31,078 bases of DNA, from NCBI GenBank assembly GCA_937927335.1, contig CALBDU010000064.1:1-31078 (forward strand), read 5' to 3'. A program made the position numbers and the translations under genes. This document shows, in pieces, positions 1 through 7,102 of the stretch. This stretch comes from an uncultured Clostridium sp. (lineage in GTDB: Bacteria; Bacillota; Clostridia; Clostridiales; Clostridiaceae). The notes below the pieces were generated by a model, which saw nothing but the letters and a program-made list of their open reading frames with translations, had not been told where the DNA came from and did no database searches. Within the stretch, counting starts at the first letter, position 1. Every line of letters starts with the position of its first letter.

Positions 1-12
1 TTTTATGTTCAT
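1..12 (-). CDS. atpA: ATP synthase F1 alpha subunit, first four codons only
   Basis: Only the start is in the window: ATG at 12..10, then codons for Asn-Ile-Lys, running off the left edge. A good Shine-Dalgarno (GAGGTGA on the minus strand) lies just upstream, 10 bases after the atpH stop. MNIK is a common clostridial AtpA beginning, and alpha follows delta in the standard F1 order (H-A-G-D-C). The product would be the catalytic-hexamer alpha subunit. The call rests on position, ribosome site and four residues. Confidence 0.75.
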
Positions 13-22
13 AGGCTCACCT

Positions 23-562
23 CTATTCTCTCTTAAGCATTAATTTTTTCATTTCCTCGAGTTTGGACTTAACAGTACCATCGATAACCTCATTGTCAAC
101 TTTAACATAAACTCCACCTAGTATATCCTTGTCGATTTCTTCCTGAAGTATTATCTTCTTATTGAACTTCTTTTGAAGCTTATCAATTAACTCGACTCTT
201 TCTTCCTCAATTAAAGGAAGTACTGTTCTTACTTCAGCTATACTTGTATCATGTTTTTCCAGATAAATTTTTTCCATCTGTGAAAGCATGTTATCAAGCT
301 CAAGTATTCTATCCTTTTCAATTAATAAATTAAAAAATGATAACACATCATCGTCAACTTTATTCTTAAAAAGGTCTTCAAACAACTTTTTCTTATTTGA
401 AGTGCTTACCTGTGGGTGCTCAATCAAAAGCTTAAAATTATCATCGCCCTTGATAATACCCACAACCTGCTTTAATTCATCTAAAAACTGATCTACTTTT
501 CCTTTTTCCTCTGCAACTTGATATAGCGCCAGTGCGTATCTTCTATCTAAAAATTCATACAT
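23..562 (-). CDS. atpH: ATP synthase F1 delta subunit
   Basis: 179 residues, the usual length for the delta (OSCP-like) subunit, which clamps the top of the F1 head to the peripheral b-subunit stalk. The N-terminus (RRYALALYQVAEEKGK) is the family signature, and the C-terminal part has the conserved GGVYVKVDNEVIDGTVKSKL segment, which binds the b stalk. The start codon is one base from the atpF stop, with a Shine-Dalgarno (AAGGTAGG) inside the end of atpF, so translation is coupled. Part of atpI-B-E-F-H-A. Confidence 0.97.
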   Translation of the reverse strand: MYEFLDRRYALALYQVAEEKGKVDQFLDELKQVVGIIKGDDNFKLLIEHPQVSTSNKKKLFEDLFKNKVDDDVLSFFNLLIEKDRILELDNMLSQMEKIYLEKHDTSIAEVRTVLPLIEEERVELIDKLQKKFNKKIILQEEIDKDILGGVYVKVDNEVIDGTVKSKLEEMKKLMLKRE

Positions 563-563
563 A

Positions 564-1043
564 TTAGATACCTACCTTAACTATAAAGTCCTTTATAAGT
601 CTCCTGTGCTGATCTTCGTCAATGGATTCACCAAGAGCTTTTGAAGATAGTAAAACAGCCAGGTCTACAATCTGATTTTTCATTTCATCAGCAGATTTCT
701 CCATCTGCCTGTCAGCTTCAACCCTTGCCCTTTTAATTATGTCATCCGCCTCGGTCCTGGCTTTACTTTCTATATCAGAGGATAGTTTTTCAGCTTTGTT
801 CTTATAGTCTTCAACTATATTTTTACCTTCATCCTTCGCCCCGGAGAGAATCTTTTCATTTTCCAATCTCAAGGCTTCAGCTTTCGTCAGATCTTCATCA
901 GTTTTGTTTATTTTTTCAACAATGTCATTCTGTCTTTTATCTATCGCATTATTAACCGGAGTAAACAGGAAGTGCCTTAAGATAAAGTACAAAAGTAAAA
1001 AGTTGATAATAACCGCTATAATATGAGAAATATTTATTTCCAT
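564..1043 (-). CDS. atpF: ATP synthase Fo b subunit
   Basis: 159 residues. One hydrophobic N-terminal helix (about residues 7-27) is followed by a long charged heptad-like region (about 35-140) that forms the peripheral stalk coiled coil. This is the standard b-subunit layout and length. Its function is to hold F1 delta/alpha static against the rotating c ring. It lies between atpE and atpH. The Shine-Dalgarno GGGAGG is about 12 bases before the ATG, a slightly long spacing. Confidence 0.97.
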   Translation of the reverse strand: MEINISHIIAVIINFLLLYFILRHFLFTPVNNAIDKRQNDIVEKINKTDEDLTKAEALRLENEKILSGAKDEGKNIVEDYKNKAEKLSSDIESKARTEADDIIKRARVEADRQMEKSADEMKNQIVDLAVLLSSKALGESIDEDQHRRLIKDFIVKVGI

Positions 1044-1078
1044 CTACACACAAAGCCTCCCTTCAGGCCCAGATTTTA

Positions 1079-1096
1079 ATAGTACCAAAGTACTAT
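1079..1096 (-). promoter_or_regulatory. intercistronic hairpin directly after atpE
   Basis: A perfect 7-bp inverted repeat (ATAGTAC / GTACTAT) with a 4-base loop begins one base after the atpE stop codon. It has no uridine tract, so it does not look like an intrinsic terminator. Inference: a 3' mRNA-stabilising or ribosome-spacing hairpin that helps give the high c-subunit yield the rotor ring needs. Confidence 0.45.
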
Positions 1097-1097
1097 C

Positions 1098-1343
1098 TTA
1101 GCCTTTACTGAATAATAGTAATGCAACTAACAGAGCATATATTGATGTTGCTTCTGAAAGAGCAGCACCTATAATCATTGTACTGATAATCTGTCCTCTT
1201 GCTTCAGGCTGTCTTGAAACTCCTTCAACAGCTTTTCCTGCAGCAGTTCCGCAGCCTATTCCTCCTCCTAAACAACCTATTGCAGCCATACCTGCTCCTA
1301 ATAATGCCATACCTGATATAAATGATTGTGAATCAATACCCAT
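1098..1343 (-). CDS. atpE: ATP synthase Fo c subunit
   Basis: 81 residues, two hydrophobic helices joined by the polar loop (SRQPEARG), a textbook proteolipid. The ion-carrying carboxylate is Glu64 in ALSEATSIY. Sodium-type c subunits carry a Gln in helix 1 (GIGQG) and Ser after the Glu; here these are Cys31 (GIGCG) and Ala65. The ligand set for Na+ is therefore incomplete and the ring is most likely proton-coupled. Strong Shine-Dalgarno AGGAGG before the ATG. Followed by a small intercistronic hairpin. Confidence 0.98.
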   Translation of the reverse strand: MGIDSQSFISGMALLGAGMAAIGCLGGGIGCGTAAGKAVEGVSRQPEARGQIISTMIIGAALSEATSIYALLVALLLFSKG

Positions 1344-1378
1344 GTTTTTTCCTCCTTAATTTTTCCTAAAAATTAAAT

Positions 1379-2059
1379 TTAATGTTCTTCTATTACCTTT
1401 ATGTTAATCATAGTTAACATAACAAAGATAAACATTTGCATTCCCGCGTCAAACACGTCGAAAAAGAAATGTACCGGCAGTGGTATGCCAAGCTGAGCGA
1501 ACCAGCCAATACTGGATAATCCGTTGTAAACAAGGCCTACTACAACTACAGCTGCTGTCATATTACCAAAAAGTCGCAGACTTAATGATATAGGCAGTAC
1601 AAACCTTTCAATTAGATTCAGCGGCAGTAAAAAAGCGAAAGGACTTAAGTATCCTTTTAAATAATGGCCAAATCCTATCTTCTTAATAGCATTTGCCTGA
1701 ACCAGGACAAAACTCATTAAGGCCAGTCCCAAAGCTATGTTATAATCTCTTGTTGGCGGTTCAATACCAATCAGGCCTATGACGTTCATAAGAAGAAGAA
1801 ATATTGCCAATGATCCTATGTAAGGAATAAATGCTTTGTGTCCGGGTCCCATGTTGTCGTTGACCAGGCCGTTTATTGTTTCAACAACCAGTTCAACAAT
1901 GTTTTGCTTCTTGCTAGGAATTTTCTCTAAATTTCTACCCAATAATATAGCAGCAATTGCTATTATAATTGTGATAATCCACATAACCAGGAAACTGTCT
2001 GGCACTCCAAAACTGTACCCGAATATGTTTATACTAAATAACGGTTCTAGCTTTTCCAA
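1379..2059 (-). CDS. atpB: ATP synthase Fo a subunit
   Basis: The membrane stator that makes the two proton half-channels. Family signatures are clear: LSLRLFGN with the essential Arg (residue 162 from this start) and the helix GMQMFIF with the conserved Gln. Five to six membrane helices. Start choice: an upstream in-frame ATG at 2095 (238 residues) overlaps atpI by 32 bases and has no Shine-Dalgarno. The TTG at 2059 gives 226 residues, sits 4 bases after the atpI stop, and is preceded by GGAAGTG at good spacing. I favour the TTG, but the ATG cannot be excluded. Confidence 0.93.
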   Translation of the reverse strand: MEKLEPLFSINIFGYSFGVPDSFLVMWIITIIIAIAAILLGRNLEKIPSKKQNIVELVVETINGLVNDNMGPGHKAFIPYIGSLAIFLLLMNVIGLIGIEPPTRDYNIALGLALMSFVLVQANAIKKIGFGHYLKGYLSPFAFLLPLNLIERFVLPISLSLRLFGNMTAAVVVVGLVYNGLSSIGWFAQLGIPLPVHFFFDVFDAGMQMFIFVMLTMINIKVIEEH

Positions 2060-2063
2060 TTCA

Positions 2064-2435
2064 TCACTTCCCTTCTTTATTAATTGATATTCCATATAAT
2101 GTTAATGATATAAAATGAGAACTATACCCTAACATATAAGCAAGCACATTAATGGTATTTCCATGATAAATTAAAAACCCAACAGCGCATACTAACAGAA
2201 CTCTAATAAAAAATCCTACTAGAGTAATTAGAGTGGGATTCTTTTTACGTCCTGAATAAGCGTACTGGGTCATAAAACTGTTTATTGAAAAACTTGCAAG
2301 AGAAACTATTAATCCTAGCAGAAACACAATTAGGTATTTGCTAAAAAATATACAAACAATGACAGATAAGACAATACCAATAATCAAGTCAAACATCGCT
2401 ATTTTTCTGAACATTATTCTTACGTCATCGTTCAC
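2064..2435 (-). CDS. atpI: ATP synthase subunit I (AtpI-type assembly protein)
   Basis: 123 residues with four predicted membrane helices and few charged residues except short loops, at the promoter-proximal end of the atp operon: the usual place and form of AtpI, which helps c-ring assembly. GTG start (2435..2433) supported by GGAGGAA eight bases upstream. Sequence conservation in this family is weak, so the call leans on topology and position. Confidence 0.85.
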   Translation of the reverse strand: MNDDVRIMFRKIAMFDLIIGIVLSVIVCIFFSKYLIVFLLGLIVSLASFSINSFMTQYAYSGRKKNPTLITLVGFFIRVLLVCAVGFLIYHGNTINVLAYMLGYSSHFISLTLYGISINKEGK

Positions 2436-2792
2436 TTTCAGTTCCTCCGAAACATATTTTGATACCTTATTATATAATCTAAGGAGCTATTAATAAACTC
2501 CTGCATTTGGCCTGTATTGCCCTTGTACCCTAATTATACATCATTTTTTCAGAAAAATACATACTTTTGTCTATTTTCCTTTTATTTTTTCGTAATTGCT
2601 TTAATTTTAAAATTATTTAAAGGTATCATATCATATTTTTGATTATAATGAATATTCATAATATTTGTTAAAAATTTTAAAACTCTTTAATAATCGTCAT
2701 AATATTTATTCAATTTGTTATAAAAATAATTATTAAATCCTTTACAATTGCAACAATTGATTTTACATTTCAGAAAAATGACAATTGATTTT
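2436..2792. other. AT-rich gene-free gap between wecB and atpI
   Basis: 357 bases with no credible ORF on either strand. It must hold the atp operon promoter (candidate listed separately). It also contains a 12-base perfect palindrome ATGAATATTCAT at 2648-2659, and three copies of ACAATTG (2744, 2753, 2781), two of them part of a 12-base direct repeat ACAATTGATTTT. No clear intrinsic terminator for wecB was found. Confidence 0.7.
2533..2561 (-). promoter_or_regulatory. candidate sigmaA promoter of the atp operon
   Basis: On the minus strand a perfect -10 TATAAT (2538..2533) is preceded at 17 bases by a poor -35 (TGTATT). It lies about 100 bases before the atpI GTG. Only the -10 is convincing; another TATAAT at 2647..2642 is an alternative further upstream. 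Confidence 0.35.
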
Positions 2793-3941
2793 TTATTTAA
2801 ATTCGCTGATTGTAACATCCTTTGCATCAAAATAACTTAATATGGCATTAACAATCCTCTGGGATGCCTTACCATCACCATACGGGTTAATAGCCCTGCT
2901 CATTTCGTTATAATATTCGGCATCCTTCAGAAGTGCATTTGCCGAATCAACTATCATATCCATGTCCGTTCCCACCAGCTTTACTGTACCAGCTTCCACC
3001 GCCTCAGGTCTTTCTGTAACATCGCGAAGTACAAGCACTGGTTTTCCCAGGTGAGGTGCCTCTTCCTGTAATCCTCCGGAGTCAGTCATAACCATATAGC
3101 ACTTATCCATCAAATTATGGGTTTCCTTTGTGTCAAGGGGAGATAACAAATGAACACCTGGTACGCCACCAAGTATTTTGTGTACTACATCTTTAACTAC
3201 AGGATTTAAATGTACAAGATAAACAATCTCCACATCCTTGTTTTCAGTTGCAATTGACTTTAACGCGTTACAGATATTTTCTATACCTGCACCCCAGTTT
3301 TCCCTTCTGTGAGCTGTTACCATTATTACTTTCTTATTTTCATAATCTATGTTGTTAAGTTCACAGGTATCAAAAACATAATCTTTTGATACAGTGTACC
3401 TCATAGCGTCTATTACAGTATTTCCTGTGACGAATATTTGGGTTTCATCAATCCCTTCCCGGAGTAAATTGGATTTTGAGCCCGATGTTGGTGCAAAATG
3501 TATGTCGGCTATAGCACCAGTTAATTTCCTGTTCATTTCTTCAGGAAACGGGAAATATTTATCAAAAGTCCTAAGTCCAGCCTCTACATGACCTACCTTT
3601 ATTTTCTGGTAAAAAGCAGCCAAAGCTCCCGCAAAGGTAGTAGTAGTATCACCATGAACCAGTACCATATCAGGCTTTTCTTTAGAAAAAACTTCCGCAA
3701 GTCCCTCCAGCACTTTATTTGTAATTCCTGTTAGTGTTTGTTTGGATTTCATAATATTTAAATCGAAATCCGGAGCAATATTAAACAGCTCAAGCACTTG
3801 ATCCAGCATCTGCCTATGCTGTGCTGTTACACAAACCTTGCTGTCAATATGCCCGCACCTTTCCAGCTCCTTTACCAGCGGCGCCATTTTAATTGCCTCC
3901 GGTCTGGTGCCGAATATTGTGATAACCTTAATCCTTTTCAT
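2793..3941 (-). CDS. wecB: UDP-N-acetylglucosamine 2-epimerase (non-hydrolysing)
   Basis: 382 residues. Interconverts UDP-GlcNAc and UDP-ManNAc, supplying ManNAc for teichoic acid linkage units or other surface glycans (MnaA in Bacillus). The GT-B fold signatures are all present: GTRPEAIKMAPLV at the N-terminus, HGDTTTT (Asp98), VGHVEAGLRT (Glu120), FPEEMNR (Glu134), TAHRREN (about 209-215) and DSGGLQEEAP. Strong GGAGGAA ribosome site. It starts 18 bases after the neighbouring GlcNAc-1-P transferase gene, a natural partner in glycan assembly. Confidence 0.97.
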   Translation of the reverse strand: MKRIKVITIFGTRPEAIKMAPLVKELERCGHIDSKVCVTAQHRQMLDQVLELFNIAPDFDLNIMKSKQTLTGITNKVLEGLAEVFSKEKPDMVLVHGDTTTTFAGALAAFYQKIKVGHVEAGLRTFDKYFPFPEEMNRKLTGAIADIHFAPTSGSKSNLLREGIDETQIFVTGNTVIDAMRYTVSKDYVFDTCELNNIDYENKKVIMVTAHRRENWGAGIENICNALKSIATENKDVEIVYLVHLNPVVKDVVHKILGGVPGVHLLSPLDTKETHNLMDKCYMVMTDSGGLQEEAPHLGKPVLVLRDVTERPEAVEAGTVKLVGTDMDMIVDSANALLKDAEYYNEMSRAINPYGDGKASQRIVNAILSYFDAKDVTISEFK

Positions 3942-3959
3942 GCTCTTCCTCCAATTTAT

Positions 3960-4988
3960 TTATTCTCTATGCTGGAAAAAACCATATTTCCATGCCAGTA
4001 AAACCAATAACAGCATCACTGCGGTAAGCACCATGTATGCCCTTTGATTGCTTATCTGCATTGCAATAATAGCAAAGCTGCCCAGTATAGCACTTATAAG
4101 ATACATAATGACCACGGTCTGTCTTTGGGTAAAACCCATATCCATTAGTCTATGGTGAAGATGGCCTCTGTCTGCCTGCATTATTGGCCTTCCGTTGATC
4201 TTCCTTCTTATCATAGCGAATATGGTGTCATAAATGGGAATTCCCAAAGCTAAAATAGGAACCGCAATGGCAAATGCTGCAGCAGACTTAATAGTGCCCT
4301 CCATAGATATGGAAGCTAAAAGAAAGCCTAAAAGCTGTGCTCCTGTATCTCCCATAAAAATGGTGGCAGGATTAAAATTGTAAGGAAGAAAACCAAGAAT
4401 GGCACCGCTTAGAATTGCAGTCATAACTGCCGCATCAGCTCTTTTATTTATTATTGCAATGATGAAGATAGTAATTGAAGATATTAAAGCCACCCCGGCA
4501 GCTAAACCATCTAATCCATCAATAAGGTTTAAAGCATTGGTTATCCCAATGACCCATAATATAGTTAACGGTATGGAAAGAATCCCTATATTCAAATACT
4601 GATTTGATGTTAGCATAGGATTGGTTATAAGTGTTATTTTAACCCCGGATAAAATAAGAATTATGGACGCCAGGGTCTGAAATATAAGCTTATACCTTGG
4701 CCTGATGTCAAATTTATCATCAATTATGCCTCCTGCTACTATAACCGATGCTCCAACAATTATGCCCTTTTCAGCCATGGAAAGAGCACCGGCCTTCAAA
4801 AGCAGAGTTAATACAAAGGAACAATATATAGCTAATCCTCCCAGCAGCGGTATTGGTTTCTTATGTATCTTCCTTTTATCCCTGGGTACATCTAATACCT
4901 TAAACCTAAATGCAATTTTTTTTACTAACGGAGTAAAAAGAGCGGAAAGTACCACTGAAATTACTGCTAATATGTATAACTTATTCAT
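3960..4988 (-). CDS. undecaprenyl-phosphate N-acetylglucosaminyl-1-phosphate transferase family (TagO/WecA-like)
   Basis: 342 residues, about ten membrane helices. Transfers a sugar-1-phosphate from a UDP-sugar to undecaprenyl phosphate, the first step of teichoic acid or capsule glycans. Family motifs: Asp-Asp at 90-91 (GGIIDDKFD), NALNLIDGLDGLAAG (151-165), GDTGAQ (213-218) and the late HLHHRL segment typical of the GlcNAc/WecA branch rather than MraY. Adjacent to wecB, supporting a wall-glycan role. Starts 5 bases after comEB, so probably translationally coupled. Exact donor sugar is inferred. Confidence 0.92.
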   Translation of the reverse strand: MNKLYILAVISVVLSALFTPLVKKIAFRFKVLDVPRDKRKIHKKPIPLLGGLAIYCSFVLTLLLKAGALSMAEKGIIVGASVIVAGGIIDDKFDIRPRYKLIFQTLASIILILSGVKITLITNPMLTSNQYLNIGILSIPLTILWVIGITNALNLIDGLDGLAAGVALISSITIFIIAIINKRADAAVMTAILSGAILGFLPYNFNPATIFMGDTGAQLLGFLLASISMEGTIKSAAAFAIAVPILALGIPIYDTIFAMIRRKINGRPIMQADRGHLHHRLMDMGFTQRQTVVIMYLISAILGSFAIIAMQISNQRAYMVLTAVMLLLVLLAWKYGFFQHRE

Positions 4989-4993
4989 ATATA

Positions 4994-5482
4994 CTAGTAC
5001 CCCAATTCACATTTTAAGGAATCATCATCTTCAATCCATCGGCTTACATTGATTACCCTGTACTCCATATCAGAATCCCTGATTACAACCTTCTCAATTC
5101 CCGCATTTATTATCATCCTTTTGCACATAGCACAAGGATTTGCGTTTATTACAATTTCATTGGTTTTTGCATCCCTGCCTACCAGATACAGCACTGCACC
5201 CAGCATATCCCTCCTCGATGCACTTATAATAGCATTAGCTTCACTGTGCACTGACCTGCAAAGCTCATAATGAGTGCCCCTGGGAACCTTCATCTCTTCC
5301 CTGTGACATACGTTAAGATCACAGCAGTTCTTCCTTCCTCTAGGAGCACCGGTGTATCCGCTGGAAATTATTTCATCATTTTTTACTATTATAGCACCAT
5401 AGTTTCTTCTGAGGCATGTGCCTCTTATAAGTACAGTATCAGCTATATCCAGATAGTAATTATTTTTATCTTTTCTCTCCAT
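4994..5482 (-). CDS. comEB: dCMP / cytidine deaminase family protein (ComEB-like)
   Basis: 162 residues from the ATG at 5482; longer in-frame starts overlap upp and have no ribosome site, whereas AAAGGCGG precedes this ATG. Zinc-dependent deaminase signatures: His79-Ser-Glu81 (VHSEANAI) and NPCAMC with Cys117 and Cys120. The extra Cys/His cluster (NCCDLNVCH) before the HSE motif is typical of the dCMP deaminase branch. Expected reaction is dCMP to dUMP, feeding thymidylate synthesis, which fits its place next to upp. Confidence 0.9.
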   Translation of the reverse strand: MERKDKNNYYLDIADTVLIRGTCLRRNYGAIIVKNDEIISSGYTGAPRGRKNCCDLNVCHREEMKVPRGTHYELCRSVHSEANAIISASRRDMLGAVLYLVGRDAKTNEIVINANPCAMCKRMIINAGIEKVVIRDSDMEYRVINVSRWIEDDDSLKCELGY

Positions 5483-5507
5483 AATAATGCAGCCGCCTTT
5501 ACCAGAG

Positions 5508-6137
5508 CTATTTCGTGCCAAATAATCTGTCTCCCGCATCACCAAGACCTGGAACTATATATCCATGTTCGTTAAGCTTTTCATCTATTGCTGCTACATA
5601 TATATCCACATCAGGATGGGCATCCATTACAGTCTTTATTCCTTCAGGTGCAGCAATAAGACACATAAGCCTGATATTTTTTGCTCCACGGTTTTTAAGC
5701 ATGCTTATGGCATCTGTAGCTGATCCTCCTGTAGCAAGCATAGGATCAGTTACGATAATATCTCTTTCACCTATATCCTGTGGAAGCTTGCAGAAATACT
5801 CCACTGGCTTCAATGTTTTTTCATCCCTGTATAATCCTATATGACCGACTTTGGCAGCTGGTATAAGCTTAAGAACGCCATCTACCATTCCAAGACCTGC
5901 TCTTAATATAGGTACTATTGCCACCTTTTTTCCAGAGAGCATTTTGCACTTTGTTTTACAGATAGGTGTCTCAATTTCTACCTCTTCCAATTGAAAGTCT
6001 CTTGTTACTTCATATCCCATAAGCATGGAAACTTCCTGAACAAGCTCTCTGAAATCCTTTGAACCAGTTTCCTTATCTCTAATAAATGCCAATTTGTGTA
6101 ATATCAGTGGATGTGCTATTTGTGTTACTTTACTCAT
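5508..6137 (-). CDS. upp: uracil phosphoribosyltransferase
   Basis: 209 residues, standard length. Salvages uracil with PRPP to UMP. The PRPP-binding loop DPMLATGGSATDAI and the N-terminal THPLI-like AHPLILHKLAFIRD are diagnostic. The GGAGG ribosome site lies within the last codons of rpiB, 2 bases separating the genes, so expression is coupled. Confidence 0.97.
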   Translation of the reverse strand: MSKVTQIAHPLILHKLAFIRDKETGSKDFRELVQEVSMLMGYEVTRDFQLEEVEIETPICKTKCKMLSGKKVAIVPILRAGLGMVDGVLKLIPAAKVGHIGLYRDEKTLKPVEYFCKLPQDIGERDIIVTDPMLATGGSATDAISMLKNRGAKNIRLMCLIAAPEGIKTVMDAHPDVDIYVAAIDEKLNEHGYIVPGLGDAGDRLFGTK

Positions 6138-6139
6138 TA

Positions 6140-6577
6140 TTATACCTCCAAATTATTTATTTTATTAACTCTGTTCTGATGCCTTCCGCCCAGAAACTGT
6201 GCTTTTAAAAATGCATCTACAATGTCTAGTGCCAGACCTGTACCAACTACTCTCTGACCCAGAGCAAGAATATTGGCATCATTATGCTCTCTGCAAGAGT
6301 GGGCACTGAAGGTATCACCACACAGCGCAGCTCTTATACCCTTCACTTTGTTCGCAGCTATGCTTATACCAATGCCTGTGCCGCAAACAAGGATGCCAAA
6401 ATCATAATTTTTGTTAGCCACTTCTTTTGCTACGGCTTCCCCGTAGTCAGGGTAGTCGCAGGAGTCGGTGCCGTAAGTTCCAAAATCCTTCAGTTCGTAT
6501 CCCTTTTCCTTAAGATGGCTGATAATTTCATTTTTTAATTGAAAACCCGCATGGTCGCTGCCTAATGCAATTTTCAT
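6140..6577 (-). CDS. rpiB: ribose-5-phosphate isomerase B
   Basis: 145 residues. Interconverts ribose 5-phosphate and ribulose 5-phosphate, giving the ribose for PRPP used by the next gene, upp. Motifs: GSDHAG at 6-11 and the catalytic Cys65 in VCGTGIGISIAANK; HNDANILALG is also conserved. Excellent ribosome site GGAGGTG. A terminator-like hairpin lies between it and the upstream ywlE, so it is read by leakage or from a promoter I cannot place. Confidence 0.97.
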   Translation of the reverse strand: MKIALGSDHAGFQLKNEIISHLKEKGYELKDFGTYGTDSCDYPDYGEAVAKEVANKNYDFGILVCGTGIGISIAANKVKGIRAALCGDTFSAHSCREHNDANILALGQRVVGTGLALDIVDAFLKAQFLGGRHQNRVNKINNLEV

Positions 6578-6610
6578 AAGAACACCTCCATTAATTTTAA
6601 ACTATAAATC

Positions 6611-6656
6611 ACAAAAAAAGAAGATATAACCATATATTAATGCGTATATCTTCTTA
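6611..6656 (-). terminator. intrinsic terminator after ywlE, internal to the gene run
   Basis: An 11-bp perfect inverted repeat (AAGAAGATATA / TATATCTTCTT, arms 6618-6628 and 6645-6655, 16-base loop) is followed on the minus strand by seven uridines. The stem starts inside the ywlE stop codon. It should at least partly end transcription before rpiB. Confidence 0.65.
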
Positions 6657-7088
6657 TAATCTTTCCAAAATTCGTTTAATTCCTTTCTCCAATAGAAGAA
6701 AGGTACGATGATAAGCATTTATGTCCAAACCATAAGGATCCTCAATTTCATCTGTAGTACCTGCAAATTCACTAAAGGTAAATATTTTATTCTGAAACTC
6801 AGGAAAATTAATCATAAGGATTTTTCTGATTCCAGGAGTCATGGTCAGTACATAGTCAGCCTCCTGAAGATGCCTTCTTGTAAGCTGAACCGCGTATCTA
6901 TCACTGATATCCACACCAATCTTGTCTATTAATGTTTTTACTGTATTTTCAGATGCCTTACTATTCTTTACAACAGCCGCACCACAGGATGAAGAAGCAA
7001 TATCATCAGATTTGTTCAAATAGTTAAAAATCGCTTCTGCCATACAGCTTCTACAGGTGTTACCTGTGCAAACAAACAGTATTTTCAT
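6654..7088 (-). CDS. ywlE: low-molecular-weight phosphatase, probable protein arginine phosphatase
   Basis: 144 residues with the CX5R loop Cys7-Thr-Gly-Asn-Thr-Cys-Arg13 and the acid Asp117-Pro118 (EDPYG). Thr at position 11 is the residue that marks YwlE-type phosphoarginine phosphatases rather than tyrosine phosphatases, which usually have Ile there. YwlE reverses McsB arginine phosphorylation in Firmicutes. Unusual: Cys15 replaces the common Pro after Arg-Ser. Strong AAGGAGGT ribosome site; 14 bases after sua5, as in Bacillus, where ywlC and ywlE are near neighbours. Confidence 0.9.
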   Translation of the reverse strand: MKILFVCTGNTCRSCMAEAIFNYLNKSDDIASSSCGAAVVKNSKASENTVKTLIDKIGVDISDRYAVQLTRRHLQEADYVLTMTPGIRKILMINFPEFQNKIFTFSEFAGTTDEIEDPYGLDINAYHRTFLLLEKGIKRILERL

Positions 7089-7102
7089 AGATACCTCCTT
7101 AA

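Noticed and set aside
1098..1343. Sodium-coupled ATP synthase
   Set aside because: The helix-1 Gln and the Ser after the key Glu are replaced by Cys31 and Ala65, so the Na+ ligand set is incomplete.
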